A stretch of DNA of 64,000 nt from Cryobacterium sinapicolor. GTDB taxonomy: Bacteria; Actinomycetota; Actinomycetes; Actinomycetales; Microbacteriaceae. How positions within the stretch are numbered: position 1 is the first letter of the stretch; each line of letters begins with the position of its first letter. The position numbers and the translations under genes are program-made. Below the pieces are notes generated by a model, which did no database searches, was not told the origin of the DNA, and saw only the letters and a list, made by a program, of their open reading frames with translations. Location: NCBI RefSeq assembly GCF_004403465.1, contig NZ_SOGQ01000032.1, forward strand, positions 27,795-91,794, written 5' to 3'. Positions 8,473-17,511 of this stretch are shown piece by piece.

Positions 8473-9708
8473 CTAAATCGACCGGAAGGCGACGACGGCG
8501 TTGTGGCCGCCGAACCCGAACGAGTTGCTGATGGCCAGCAGGTCGCCGGACGGCAACGTGCGCGGCATGGTCACGACGTCGAGCGGGATGCTCGGATCCT
8601 GGTTCAGCAGGTTGATGGTCGGCGGGGCCATGCGCTCGGCCAAAGCGAGAACCGTGAACAGGGCCTCGATCGCCCCGGCACCACCGAGGAGATGACCGGT
8701 GGACGCCTTGGTCGCCGACACCGGGATACCGTCGAGCAGGTCGCCGAACACCCGGCGCAGGGCGTTGTACTCGGCGATGTCGCCGACCGGTGTGCTGGTC
8801 GCATGAGCGTTGATGTGCGAGACATCCGCGAGGCTCGCGCCGGCGTTCTTGATCGCGGTGATCATCGCGCGGGCCGCCGCCGTCCCCTCAGGGTCCGGCG
8901 CGGTGATGTGGTAAGCGTCGCTGGTCACGGCGCCGCCGAGGAGCTCGGCGTAGATGCGCGCACCACGGGCCTTGGCGTGTTCTTCCGTCTCGACGACGAG
9001 CGCCGCGGCGCCCTCCCCGAGCACGAAGCCGTCCCGGGTGATGTCGTAGGGCCGTGACGCCGTTGCCGGGTCGTCGTTGCGCTTGGACAAAGCCTGCATG
9101 GCAGCGAAGGATGCGATCGGCAGCGGGTGGATCGCGGCCTCCGAACCGCCGGCGATGACGATGTCGGCGAGCCCGGCCTGCAGCCGGTTGTAGGCGTTCA
9201 CGAGCGATTCGGTGCTCGAGGCGCACGCGGACACGACCGTGGTGATGCCGGCACGGGCGTGAAGGTCCATTCCGATGGCCGCTCCCGGACCGTTCGGCAT
9301 GAGCATGGGCACGGTCATCGGCAGGACGCGGCGCGGACCGCGTTCGCGGAGGGTATCCCACGCGTCGAGGAGGGTCCAGACTCCGCCGATGCCGGTCGCC
9401 CAATCGACGGCCAGGCGCTCGGGGTCTGCCTCGGGGGAGCCGGCATCCGCCCAGGCTTCACGCCCGGCGATCAGCGCGAATTGACTGGACGGGTCGAGGC
9501 GCTTCGTCTCGTGGCGGGTTAGGACGTCGATGGACGGAACCCTGGCCTGAGCGGCGAAGGTCACCGGAAGCTGAGTCCGGGCCACCCATTCGTGGTCGAG
9601 CGGGCTCGTCCCCGATTCGCCGGCGAGCAGGGCAGACCAGCTGTCGGCGGCCGTGCCGCCGAGAGGGGAGGTCGCACCGATGCCGGTGATAACGATTTTT
9701 TTGGTCAT
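8473..9708 (-). CDS. fabF: Beta-ketoacyl-ACP synthase II
   Basis: A 411-residue condensing enzyme that extends acyl-ACP with malonyl-ACP in type II fatty acid synthesis. The Cys-His-His triad is visible: the nucleophile in VSACASSTES, the first His in INAHATSTPVGD and the second in TGHLLGGAGAIEAL. The N-terminus KIVITGIGATSPLGG and the C-terminal NSFGFGGHNAVVAF glycine-rich motif are typical. ATG 9708 is preferred over an in-frame start at 9735 because it matches the family start and has GGAGAG upstream. It is the last gene of the fabD-fabH-acpP-fabF block and is separated from acpP by a long hairpin, so its transcript level may be set separately. Confidence 0.95.
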   Translation of the reverse strand: MTKKIVITGIGATSPLGGTAADSWSALLAGESGTSPLDHEWVARTQLPVTFAAQARVPSIDVLTRHETKRLDPSSQFALIAGREAWADAGSPEADPERLAVDWATGIGGVWTLLDAWDTLRERGPRRVLPMTVPMLMPNGPGAAIGMDLHARAGITTVVSACASSTESLVNAYNRLQAGLADIVIAGGSEAAIHPLPIASFAAMQALSKRNDDPATASRPYDITRDGFVLGEGAAALVVETEEHAKARGARIYAELLGGAVTSDAYHITAPDPEGTAAARAMITAIKNAGASLADVSHINAHATSTPVGDIAEYNALRRVFGDLLDGIPVSATKASTGHLLGGAGAIEALFTVLALAERMAPPTINLLNQDPSIPLDVVTMPRTLPSGDLLAISNSFGFGGHNAVVAFRSI

Positions 9709-9756
9709 GACGTTAACTCTCCGTGAGGCGTGCAAACGTGGGCGTCACCCACAGAT

Positions 9757-9786
9757 CAGGCCGGTCGGCAGATGCCGACCGGCCTG
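9757..9786 (-). terminator. 14-bp hairpin between acpP and fabF, possible attenuator
   Basis: A near-perfect inverted repeat with a 14-bp stem (CAGGCCGGTCGGCA at 9757-9770 with complement at 9773-9786) and a 2-4 base loop. It lies inside the fab gene block, between the acpP stop and the fabF start. No T-tract follows on the minus strand. It may be a partial terminator or an mRNA stability element that keeps acpP expression above fabF. Confidence 0.55.
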
Positions 9787-9798
9787 TTCAGTTGTGGA

Positions 9799-10047
9799 TT
9801 AGACCTGAGCCTTGACGATGAAATCGACGGCGTCGCCGACGGACTTGAGGTTCTTGACCTCTTCGTCGGGGATCTTGACGTCGAACTTCTCTTCGGCGTT
9901 GACGACGATGGTCATCATCGAGATGGAATCGATGTCCAGATCATCGGTGAATGACTTCCCCATCTCAACCGTGTCGGCCGAGATGCCGGTCTCGTCGTTG
10001 ATGAGCTCGGCCAGGCCGGTCAGAACTTCTTCGGTGGACAGTGCCAT
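9799..10047 (-). CDS. acpP: Acyl carrier protein
   Basis: An 82-residue acidic, helical carrier protein. The phosphopantetheine attachment serine is Ser41 in DDLDIDSISM; the residue after Ser-Ile is Ser rather than the Met-Val seen in E. coli, which is normal for actinobacterial ACPs. It shuttles the growing acyl chain between FabD, FabH and FabF, which are all encoded around it. The size is standard and the ATG at 10047 has GGAG upstream. It is expected to be among the most abundantly expressed genes in the block. Confidence 0.95.
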   Translation of the reverse strand: MALSTEEVLTGLAELINDETGISADTVEMGKSFTDDLDIDSISMMTIVVNAEEKFDVKIPDEEVKNLKSVGDAVDFIVKAQV

Positions 10048-10110
10048 GTTATTTCTCCTTGGGGGTGTCTCGTATGACCGAGACTCAGTTTAGAGGGGGT
10101 TGAGTGAAAT

Positions 10111-11115
10111 CTAGGGAAGCACGACGACCTGCGCGCCGAACACGAGCCCGGCGCCGAAGCCGATCTGGAGGGCGAGGCCTCCGCTGAGCTCGGGGTGATC
10201 TTCGAGCAGTCGGTGGGTGGCCAAGGGGATCGACGCCGAAGAGGTGTTACCGGTGGTGGCCACGTCGCGGGCGATCACGACGGATTCAGGAAGCTTCAGC
10301 TGCTTGGCGAATTCGTCGATGATGCGCATATTGGCCTGGTGCGGGATGAAGGCGGCAAGCTGGTCGCTCTCGATTCCCGCGACCTGGAGAGCTTCCTTGG
10401 CCACCTTCGCCATGTTCCAGACCGCCCAGCGGAAGACCGTCTGGCCTTCCTGGCGGAGGGTGGGCCATTCGGATTCGCCGCGGCGGTACTCCTGCAGGGT
10501 GTGGTTCATGGTGATGGCATCGGCCTTGGACCCGTCGGATCCCCAGACGGTGGGTGCGATCCCCGGGTAGTCGCTTGGGCCGATGACGACGGCGCCCGCG
10601 CCGTCGCCGAGCAGGAACGAGATGCTGCGGTCCGTGGGGTCGACGAGGTCGGACAGCTTCTCCGCGCCGATCACCAGCGCATAGTGGGCTGTGCCCGTGC
10701 GGATCAGTGAGTCGGCCTGCGCGACGGCGTAGGTGTAGCCGGCGCAGGCGGCGTTGACGTCATAGGCGGCCGCGGGGTTGGCGCCGACCCGGTCGGCCAC
10801 CACGGCGGCGATGGACGGGGTCTGACGGCTGTTGCTGATGGTGGCCACGATGACGGCGTCGATCAGGTGCGGCTCGATGCCGGACCGCTCGATGGCCTCC
10901 CGTGCAGCATCCGTTGCAAGGTCGACGGCCTGGATGTCCGCGCTCGCCCGGGTCCGGGTGATGATGCCGGTGCGCTGCTGGATCCATTCATCGGACGAGT
11001 CGATCGGTCCGACCAGGTCGTCGTTGGGTACGACGAGATCGCCGCGGGCGGCACCGATCGAGAGGATCCGGGTGTACTGGGGACCGTGCGACTGCTGGAG
11101 TGTTGGCTTGGACAT
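10111..11115 (-). CDS. fabH: Beta-ketoacyl-ACP synthase III
   Basis: A 334-residue initiating condensing enzyme that joins an acyl-CoA primer to malonyl-ACP. The Cys-His-Asn triad is present: Cys124 in NAACAGYTYA, His in PHQANMRII and Asn in TTGNTSSASI. The C-terminal LQIGFGAGLVFGAQVV is typical. Actinobacterial FabH usually prefers branched short-chain CoA primers, which would fit iso/anteiso lipids, but the specificity cannot be read here. It starts 12 bases after the fabD stop, so the two are almost certainly co-transcribed. Confidence 0.95.
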   Translation of the reverse strand: MSKPTLQQSHGPQYTRILSIGAARGDLVVPNDDLVGPIDSSDEWIQQRTGIITRTRASADIQAVDLATDAAREAIERSGIEPHLIDAVIVATISNSRQTPSIAAVVADRVGANPAAAYDVNAACAGYTYAVAQADSLIRTGTAHYALVIGAEKLSDLVDPTDRSISFLLGDGAGAVVIGPSDYPGIAPTVWGSDGSKADAITMNHTLQEYRRGESEWPTLRQEGQTVFRWAVWNMAKVAKEALQVAGIESDQLAAFIPHQANMRIIDEFAKQLKLPESVVIARDVATTGNTSSASIPLATHRLLEDHPELSGGLALQIGFGAGLVFGAQVVVLP

Positions 11116-11127
11116 ATTCTCTTTCGG

Positions 11128-12054
11128 TCAGACTAGGTTCTGCTGGTCGATCAGGTCGAACGCAGCGGGCAGGTCGTCCGGTGTCTTGATCGCGACACTG
11201 GGCACACCCTTGAGGGCACGTTTGGCGAGGCCGACAAGGGCCCCAGCCGGTGCGACCTCGATGATTCCGGTCACGCCGGCCTCCGCGAATGAACGCATGC
11301 ACAGGTCCCACCGTACCGGCGAGGACACTTGATCAACCAGTAACTCCATGAAGCGGGTCCCGCTGGTGACCCGGTTGCCGTCACGGTTCGTCCAGATCGG
11401 AATCGAGGGATCGGCTGGCAGTACCTGTGCGGCAACCTGGGCGAGGTGCTGCACGGCCGGCTGCATATACCGCGTGTGGAATGCTCCGGCCACTTGCAGT
11501 GGGATCACCCGCGTGCGCGGGGTGGGGTTCTCCCCGAGAACGGCCAGGGCCGCGAGGGAGCCGGCGACGACGACCTGACCGCCGCCGTTGAAGTTGGCCG
11601 GTGCAAGGTCGAGCTCGTCGAGGCGAGCCAGGAGTTCGGCTTCGTCCCCGCCCAGCACCGCGCTCATGCCGGACGGCTCCAGCGCCGCCGCCTCCGCCAT
11701 GGCGTTGCCGCGCTCGCGCACGAATCGAACGGCGTCCGCAGCGCTGAGGATGCCGGCGCCGGCGGCGGCCGTGATCTCGCCCACCGAGTGGCCGGCAATG
11801 CCGGCGATGCGCTCACGTCGACCGTCGGCCAGGAGCACACCCAGGGTGAGGAGCCCGGCGGCCACGATCAGCGGCTGGGCGATCCGGGTGTCCCGGATGG
11901 TGTCGGCGTCACTCACGGTTCCGTGGCGCAGAAGGTCGATTCCACAGGCCTCGGAGATCTCATCCAGGCCGGCGGTGAAGGTGGGATCCCGAAGCCAGGG
12001 CTCGAGGAAACCGGGGGTTTGTGAGCCCTGACCGGGGCAGACGACAACAATCAT
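11128..12054 (-). CDS. fabD: Malonyl-CoA:ACP transacylase
   Basis: A 308-residue transacylase that loads malonate onto ACP. The nucleophile motif is GHSVGE near residue 95, and the N-terminus MIVVVCPGQGSQTPGF carries the oxyanion-hole GQGSQ. A conserved Arg lies in the RERG segment. The start at ATG 12054 is chosen because the family begins right at this point; the open frame upstream to 12105 is not family-like. It heads the fabD-fabH-acpP-fabF series and follows a PucR/FasR-like regulator by 105 bases, an interval that probably carries the fab promoter. Confidence 0.94.
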   Translation of the reverse strand: MIVVVCPGQGSQTPGFLEPWLRDPTFTAGLDEISEACGIDLLRHGTVSDADTIRDTRIAQPLIVAAGLLTLGVLLADGRRERIAGIAGHSVGEITAAAGAGILSAADAVRFVRERGNAMAEAAALEPSGMSAVLGGDEAELLARLDELDLAPANFNGGGQVVVAGSLAALAVLGENPTPRTRVIPLQVAGAFHTRYMQPAVQHLAQVAAQVLPADPSIPIWTNRDGNRVTSGTRFMELLVDQVSSPVRWDLCMRSFAEAGVTGIIEVAPAGALVGLAKRALKGVPSVAIKTPDDLPAAFDLIDQQNLV

Positions 12055-12159
12055 TGGTCTAGTCTCCCAAGCTCGATTGCCGCGGGCGTGTCGATGATCC
12101 ACCAACTATTCGGGGAGTGTTTGTCGAATCACGCTAGTTCGGCGCCCTCGCTGGCGACG
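12055..12159 (-). promoter_or_regulatory. Probable fab operon promoter region
   Basis: A 105-base gap between the FasR-like regulator gene and fabD. In Streptomyces the homologous regulator FasR activates fabD from the equivalent gap. I see no convincing -35/-10 pair or operator repeat, so the assignment rests on position only. Confidence 0.4.
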
Positions 12160-13365
12160 CTACCGCCGGCGTGCGGAGCCGTCGTGGTCGCTGATCGACC
12201 CGATGATGAGGGCGGCCTGCAGGATGAGCGCCTCGCGGGCGCCGGTGGCGTCGTAGCCGATGACCTCCGACACCCGCTTCAGGCGGTAGCGCACGGTGTT
12301 CGGATGTACGAAGAGTTCCCGCGCGGTGGCTTCCAGGGAGCGGCCGTTGTCCAGGTAGCACCAGAGCGTGGTGAGCAGTTCGGTCGAATGCGCCTGCAGC
12401 GGTCGGTAGATCCGGTGGATCAGTGTGGCGCGAGCGAGCGGATCGCCGGCCAGGGCCCGCTCGGGGAGCAGGTCATCGGCCTGCACCGGACGGGGGGCAT
12501 TGCGCCAGGACCGGGCCACGGCGAAGCCGGCCAGGGCGGCCTTGGCGCTCTTGGACGCGTCGACCAGATTCGGCACCTCGTGGCCGAGCACCAGGTGGCC
12601 GGCGCCGAAGCTCGGCTCGAGCTGCACGGCGATCTCCATGAAGCTGAGGGCGGAGGCCGTGCCGATCGCGTCATCCGGGTCTGTCGGGGTGGGGTGAGCC
12701 CGGCCGATGACCAGGACCAGCCGGTTGCCCTGTACCCCGATCAGCACGTCGGCGGCCATGTGGCGGGCCGAGCGACGCAGTTGATCGACGTCGAGCATCT
12801 TCGGCGTCGTGCCCACGAGCACGCAAACCTCGCCGTGCCCGTGCCAGCCGAGGGCGGCGATCCGGCTGGGCAATTCATCGTCGTATTCGCCGCTCAGGAT
12901 CGAGTCGACGACGAGAGCCTCGAGGCGCACGTCCCAGAGGCCGCGCGCCTCGGCCGCCCGGGCATAGACATCCGCCGCACCGAAGGCGATTTCGCGCGAG
13001 TACAGCAGGATGGCCTCCCGCAGCATCTCCCCGCCGTCCTTGACCCGCTCCTCCACCACCTCGACGGTGACGCGGATCAGCTGCAGGGTCTGTTGCAGGC
13101 TGATCGAGCGCAGGAGTTCACGCGGGGCTGCACCGAAGACGTCGGCCGCGATCCAGGGCGTGGACCGGGGATCGTCGAACCATGAGATGAACGACGTGAT
13201 GCCGGCCTGGGCGACCAGACCCACGGCGGACCGCCGCCCGGGCGGCATGTCGCCGTACCAGGGCAGCGTGTCCTCGAGACGTTTCAGCGTCGCCGTGGAC
13301 AGCTCGCCGGAAATCGTTCGCAGCCAGCTGAGCGTCTGTTCTTTCGTCTTCGGTGTGGGTGCCAC
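12160..13365 (-). CDS. PucR-type transcriptional regulator, FasR-like
   Basis: A 401-residue regulator. The C-terminal ~60 residues are a PucR-type helix-turn-helix: LEATARELFVHPNTVRYRLK followed by RVSEVIGYDATGAREALILQ. The central part is a GGDEF-like/CdaR middle domain without cyclase motifs. From position, directly upstream of fabD and downstream of aceE, it matches the Streptomyces FasR activator of fatty acid synthesis and the same gene in mycobacteria. The GTG start at 13365 lies only eight bases after the aceE stop, so it is probably made from the aceE transcript, tying the regulator to pyruvate dehydrogenase expression. Confidence 0.85.
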   Translation of the reverse strand: MAPTPKTKEQTLSWLRTISGELSTATLKRLEDTLPWYGDMPPGRRSAVGLVAQAGITSFISWFDDPRSTPWIAADVFGAAPRELLRSISLQQTLQLIRVTVEVVEERVKDGGEMLREAILLYSREIAFGAADVYARAAEARGLWDVRLEALVVDSILSGEYDDELPSRIAALGWHGHGEVCVLVGTTPKMLDVDQLRRSARHMAADVLIGVQGNRLVLVIGRAHPTPTDPDDAIGTASALSFMEIAVQLEPSFGAGHLVLGHEVPNLVDASKSAKAALAGFAVARSWRNAPRPVQADDLLPERALAGDPLARATLIHRIYRPLQAHSTELLTTLWCYLDNGRSLEATARELFVHPNTVRYRLKRVSEVIGYDATGAREALILQAALIIGSISDHDGSARRR

Positions 13366-13373
13366 GGGGGCGG

Positions 13374-16100
13374 CTAGCTCTCGCCCCCGGCGGAACCGGT
13401 GGTTCCCGCCGTCACGTCATGCAACCGGTACTTGGTGATGGCCTGGCCGACGACGCTGCGGTCGACCTCACCGCGGCGGGCGAGCAATTCGAGTGCGCGC
13501 ACCGCCATCGACGGTCCGTCGATCTTGAAGAAGCGGCGGGCTGCCGGGCGGGTGTCGGAGAAACCGAACCCGTCGGCACCGAGGGTCGCGAAGTCGCCGG
13601 GCACGAACTGCCGGATCTGGTCCGGCACCGCGTGCATGAAGTCGGTGACGGCGATGAACGGCCCGGCGGTGCCGGCCAGCTTCTCCGTCACATACGGGAT
13701 GCGCGGTGCGTCGTCCGGGTACAGGAAGTTGTGTTCCTCGACGGCGATGCCGTCACGACGCAGCTCGGCCCACGAGGTGACCGACCAGACGTCGGCGGAC
13801 ACCCCCCAGTCCTCGGCCAGCAGGGCCTGGGCCTCGAGCGCCCACGGTACGGAAACGCCGGAGGCCAGGAGCTGCGCCTTCGGACCGGCCACATCGGACA
13901 CGCTCACGCGGTGGATGCCGCGCACGATGCCGTCCACGTCCACGTCATCGGGTTCGCGCGGCTGCACCTGCGGCTCGTTGTAAACGGTGATGTAGTACAT
14001 GACGTTGGGGTCGCTGTGCGTTCCGCCGTACATCCGCTCGAGACCCGAGCGTACGATGTGCCCGATCTCGTAGCCGTAGGCCGGGTCGTACGACACCACG
14101 GCAGGGTTCGTCGAGGCCAGCAGCGGCGAGTGGCCGTCGGCGTGCTGCAGGCCTTCACCGGTGAGGGTGGTTCGGCCGGCGGTGGCGCCGATCATGAACC
14201 CGCGAGTCATCTGATCGCCCGCGGCCCACATGGCGTCGCCCGTGCGCTGGAAGCCGAACATGGAGTAGAACACGTAGATCGGGATGAGCGGCTCACCCTG
14301 CGTGGCGTAGGAGGTGCCCACGTTGGTGAAGGCGGCCATCGCGCCGGCCTCGTTGATCCCCACGTGCAGGATCTGGCCCTGCGGGCTCTCCTTGTACGCC
14401 AGGAGCTGTGCGTGGTCGACCGAGGTGTACTGCTGGCCGCTGGGGTTGTAGATCTTGGCGTTCGGGAAGAACGCGTCAATGCCGAAGGTGCGGGCCTCGT
14501 CCGGGATGATCGGCACAATGCGGTTTCCGAAGTCCTTGGCGCGCAACAGCTCCTTGAGCAGTCGCACGAACGCCATCGTGGTCGCGATCTCCTGCGTGCC
14601 GGACCCCTTCTTGGTGGGGGCGTAGGTCGCGTCGTCGGGCAGGTTGATCTGGGTGTACTTGCTGCGACGCTCCGGCACGTATCCGCCCAGCGCGCGGCGA
14701 CGCTCGTGCAGGTACTGGATCGCCTCATCGTTCTCGTCGGGCTTGAAGTACGGCGGAAGGTAGGGGTTCTCCTCGAGCTGGGCATCCGTGATCGGCATGT
14801 GCGTGCTGTCGCGGAAGGTCTTGAGGTTGTCGAGGGTGAACTTCTTCATCTGGTGGGTCGCGTTGCGGCCCTCGAAACTCGGGCCGAGGGCGTAGCCCTT
14901 GACCGTCTTCGCCAGGATGACGGTGGGCTGACCCTTGTGCTCGGATGCCGCCTTGAACGCCGCGTACACCTTGCGGTAGTCATGGCCGCCGCGCTTGAGG
15001 TTCCAGATGTCGTCATCGGTGTAGCCCTCGACGAGCTTGAGAGCGCGGGGGTCCCGGCCGAAGAAGTGCTCCCGCACGTAAGCTCCGCTTTCGGCCTTGT
15101 ACGTCTGATAATCGCCGTCGGGGGTGGCGTTCATCAGGTCACGGAGTGCGCCGTCGGTGTCGCGGGCGAGCAGCTCGTCCCACTCGCGGCCCCAGACGAC
15201 CTTGATGACGTTCCAGCCGGCGCCTCGGAAGAAGCTCTCCAGCTCCTGGATGATCTTGCCGTTGCCGCGCACCGGGCCGTCTAGGCGCTGGAGGTTGCAG
15301 TTGACGATGAAGTTGAGGTTGTCGAGGCCCTCGTTGGCGGCAACCTGCAGCTGCCCGCGGCTCTCGACCTCGTCCATCTCGCCGTCGCCGAGGAATGCCC
15401 AGACCTGCTGGTCGCTGGCGTCCTTGATCCCGCGGTTGGTGAGGTACCGATTGGTCTGCGCCTGGTAGATGGCGTTGATCGGGCCGAGTCCCATTGACAC
15501 GGTCGGGAACTGCCAGAATTCGGGCATCAGGCGCGGGTGCGGGTAGGAGGACAGCCCGTTGGGGCCGTGGGACTTCTCCTGGCGGAATCCGTCGAGCTGG
15601 TCGGCGGTCAGCCGGCCCTCGAGGAAAGCGCGCGCGTAGGTGCCGGGGGAGGCGTGACCCTGGATGAAGATCTGGTCTCCGCCGCCCGGGTGGTCCTGGC
15701 CGCGGAAGAAGTGGTTGAAGCCGACCTCGTAGAGAGCGGCGGACGATGCGTAGGTCGAGATGTGGCCACCGACGGAGATCCCGGGGCGCTGGGCCCGGTG
15801 CACGAGAACGGCGGCGTTCCAGCGGATCCAGGCGCGGTAGCGGCGCTCGATGTCTTCGTCGCCGGGGAAGTCGGGCTCATTGCCGGCGGCGATGGTGTTG
15901 ATGTAGTCCGTGGTCGGCACCATGGGCACGCCGAGGTGCAGCTCCTTGGAGCGTTTCAGGAGGGTCAGCATGATCTCCCGGCCACGCTGGTGGCCGTGGG
16001 CCGAGACGAGCGCGTCCAGCGATTCCGACCATTCGGCGGTTTCCTCCGGGTCGGCATCCGTGCTGTTAACCGAATACGGGTCCTGGTCGTTGACAGTCAC
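13374..16100 (-). CDS. aceE: Pyruvate dehydrogenase E1, homodimeric type
   Basis: A 908-residue thiamine-diphosphate enzyme that decarboxylates pyruvate and acetylates the lipoyl group of E2. Features include the N-terminal segment [20 protein letters not shown] with the catalytic His region, the ThDP-binding [14 protein letters not shown] around residue 235, and the C-terminal transketolase-like domain ending in [11 protein letters not shown]. The length is normal for the AceE type (about 890-910). The GTG at 16100 has GAGAGAGG upstream. Its partners E2 and E3 are encoded 25 kb away (40979-43850), as in other actinobacteria, where E1 is linked to fatty acid genes. Confidence 0.96.
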   Translation of the reverse strand: MTVNDQDPYSVNSTDADPEETAEWSESLDALVSAHGHQRGREIMLTLLKRSKELHLGVPMVPTTDYINTIAAGNEPDFPGDEDIERRYRAWIRWNAAVLVHRAQRPGISVGGHISTYASSAALYEVGFNHFFRGQDHPGGGDQIFIQGHASPGTYARAFLEGRLTADQLDGFRQEKSHGPNGLSSYPHPRLMPEFWQFPTVSMGLGPINAIYQAQTNRYLTNRGIKDASDQQVWAFLGDGEMDEVESRGQLQVAANEGLDNLNFIVNCNLQRLDGPVRGNGKIIQELESFFRGAGWNVIKVVWGREWDELLARDTDGALRDLMNATPDGDYQTYKAESGAYVREHFFGRDPRALKLVEGYTDDDIWNLKRGGHDYRKVYAAFKAASEHKGQPTVILAKTVKGYALGPSFEGRNATHQMKKFTLDNLKTFRDSTHMPITDAQLEENPYLPPYFKPDENDEAIQYLHERRRALGGYVPERRSKYTQINLPDDATYAPTKKGSGTQEIATTMAFVRLLKELLRAKDFGNRIVPIIPDEARTFGIDAFFPNAKIYNPSGQQYTSVDHAQLLAYKESPQGQILHVGINEAGAMAAFTNVGTSYATQGEPLIPIYVFYSMFGFQRTGDAMWAAGDQMTRGFMIGATAGRTTLTGEGLQHADGHSPLLASTNPAVVSYDPAYGYEIGHIVRSGLERMYGGTHSDPNVMYYITVYNEPQVQPREPDDVDVDGIVRGIHRVSVSDVAGPKAQLLASGVSVPWALEAQALLAEDWGVSADVWSVTSWAELRRDGIAVEEHNFLYPDDAPRIPYVTEKLAGTAGPFIAVTDFMHAVPDQIRQFVPGDFATLGADGFGFSDTRPAARRFFKIDGPSMAVRALELLARRGEVDRSVVGQAITKYRLHDVTAGTTGSAGGES

Positions 16101-16355
16101 ACTCGACCTCTCTCTCTTGGGCAGACCATAAGAACGAATCTGCCGGGTTAGCGGTGCCGGTTGACGGTCGGGTCACGACCGGTGGCACCACGCAAGCCTA
16201 CAGATTATGCCTTGGGTATGTGCACGACCGGTGAGCGCCGGTCGGGCCAGTATTCCTGGTCCTCGGGACGCTCATCTTGGCGTCCCGCAGGCGGCAGGGC
16301 TAGGCTGTGGCGTCGCCTTGCACGGCTCCAGTGGGCGCACGAGAGGAAGCGCTCC

Positions 16356-16823
16356 ATGGCGTTGGAAAATGACACCCAGGCTCCGGATTTCGAGCTGTTC
16401 AACCAGTTCGGCGAGCGGGTGCAGCTCAGCGAGTTCCGTGGGGAGAAGTCGGTCGCCCTGGTCTTCTTCCCCCTCGCCTTCTCCGGGATCTGCAGCGGCG
16501 AGCTGTGCGAGTTGCGGGACAACCTGTCGTTGTTCACCGCGAACGAGGTGGAAGTGCTCGGTATCTCCGTCGATTCCCGTCACGCCCTGCGCGCCTGGGG
16601 AGAACAGGAAAAGTACACTTTCGACCTCCTCGCCGATTTCTGGCCGCACGGCGCGGTCGCGAAGGAATACGGGGTCTTCCTTGAGCAGAAGGGCTTCGCC
16701 AACCGCGCCACGTTTGTGATCGACCCCGAGGGGATCATCCGGGCCAGTTTCATCACCGCGCCGGGAGAGCCTCGGTCACTGGATGCCTACCGGGCCGCGA
16801 TCGGCGAGCTCCAGCCGGTATGA
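16356..16823 (+). CDS. Peroxiredoxin, AhpE-like
   Basis: A 155-residue thioredoxin-fold peroxidase that reduces hydroperoxides. The peroxidatic Cys46 is in the motif PLAFSGICSGELCEL, with the Pro and Thr/Ser positions of the active-site loop present. The mycobacterial AhpE is described as one-Cys; here a second cysteine, Cys51, lies five residues on, and its part in catalysis is open. ATG 16356 is supported by GAGAGGAAG upstream. It is divergent from aceE, and ahpE is also near aceE in mycobacteria, which supports the name. Confidence 0.88.
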   Translation: MALENDTQAPDFELFNQFGERVQLSEFRGEKSVALVFFPLAFSGICSGELCELRDNLSLFTANEVEVLGISVDSRHALRAWGEQEKYTFDLLADFWPHGAVAKEYGVFLEQKGFANRATFVIDPEGIIRASFITAPGEPRSLDAYRAAIGELQPV

Positions 16824-16835
16824 ACCCTGCGGCGC

Positions 16836-16863
16836 TTCACCGGTGCCACAGAATCTGTATGAT
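16836..16863 (+). promoter_or_regulatory. Candidate promoter of tRNA-Val
   Basis: TTCACC (16836-16841) and TATGAT (16858-16863) are separated by 16 bases. The predicted transcription start near 16870 is about 25 bases before the mature tRNA 5' end, a normal leader length. Confidence 0.45.
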
Positions 16864-16894
16864 GGTGCTCGGCCTTCACCGGCCGTTGTGTCAG

Positions 16895-16967
16895 GGGCCT
16901 TTAGCTCAGTTGGTAGAGCGCCACGTTTACACCGTGGATGTCATCGGTTCGAGCCCGGTAGGGCCCA
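16895..16967 (+). tRNA. tRNA-Val (anticodon TAC)
   Basis: A complete 73-base cloverleaf. The acceptor GGGCCTT (16895-16901) pairs with AGGGCCC (16960-16966) with one G-T wobble, followed by discriminator A. The D-arm has GCTC and AGTTGGTAG, the anticodon stem CCACG/CGTGG encloses TTTACAC with anticodon TAC at 16928-16930, and the T-arm loop is TTCGAGC. The 3' CCA is not encoded. It decodes GUA, a rare codon in this GC-rich genome. Confidence 0.96.
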
Positions 16968-17043
16968 CATAATCATCACCCCCTGATCACGTCCGTGCGA
17001 TGAGCCCAAAGCCGAGCGCCAAGACAGCTTTCAGGGAGACCAC

Positions 17044-17511
17044 GTGAACCAGCCACGCATGAACGTCGAATCGTTCAACCTCGACCACCGCACGGTCGTC
17101 GCACCCTACGTGCGTCTGGCCGACACCAAGGTGTTGCCGCAGGGCGACACCATCGTGAAGTACGACGTGCGCTTCACCCAGCCCAACCTGGCGCACCTGG
17201 AGATGCCGGCGGTGCACTCGATCGAGCACCTTTTCGCCGAGCATTCCCGCAACCACTCCACCCGCGTGATCGACTTCTCGCCGATGGGCTGCCAGACCGG
17301 CTTCTACCTCATCCTGCAGGGGCAGCCGGATTACGCCGAGGTTCTCGAGCTGATCGAGGGCACCATGACCGACATCCTCAGCGCCACGGCGGTGCCCGCT
17401 GCCAACGAGGTGCAGTGCGGCTGGGGAGCCAACCACTCGCTGACGGCCGCCCAGGACGCGGTGAAGGTCTTCCTGACCGCCCGCGCCGACTGGGCCACTG
17501 TCACCGAATGA
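17044..17511 (+). CDS. luxS: S-ribosylhomocysteine lyase
   Basis: A 155-residue metalloenzyme that splits S-ribosylhomocysteine into homocysteine and the autoinducer-2 precursor DPD. Iron ligands are His58 and His62 in [10 protein letters not shown] and Cys125 in [11 protein letters not shown]; catalytic Cys83 is in FSPMGCQTG. The GTG at 17044 is preferred because GGGAG lies six bases upstream; an ATG follows at 17059. The stop overlaps the next start (ATGA at 17508), so the gene is translationally coupled to the nucleosidase that makes its substrate. Together they form a complete two-step recycling route for S-adenosylhomocysteine. Confidence 0.95.
   Translation: MNQPRMNVESFNLDHRTVVAPYVRLADTKVLPQGDTIVKYDVRFTQPNLAHLEMPAVHSIEHLFAEHSRNHSTRVIDFSPMGCQTGFYLILQGQPDYAEVLELIEGTMTDILSATAVPAANEVQCGWGANHSLTAAQDAVKVFLTARADWATVTE

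Noticed and set aside
16960-17043. A second tRNA or a terminator after tRNA-Val
   Set aside because: No second cloverleaf and no convincing hairpin is present before luxS.
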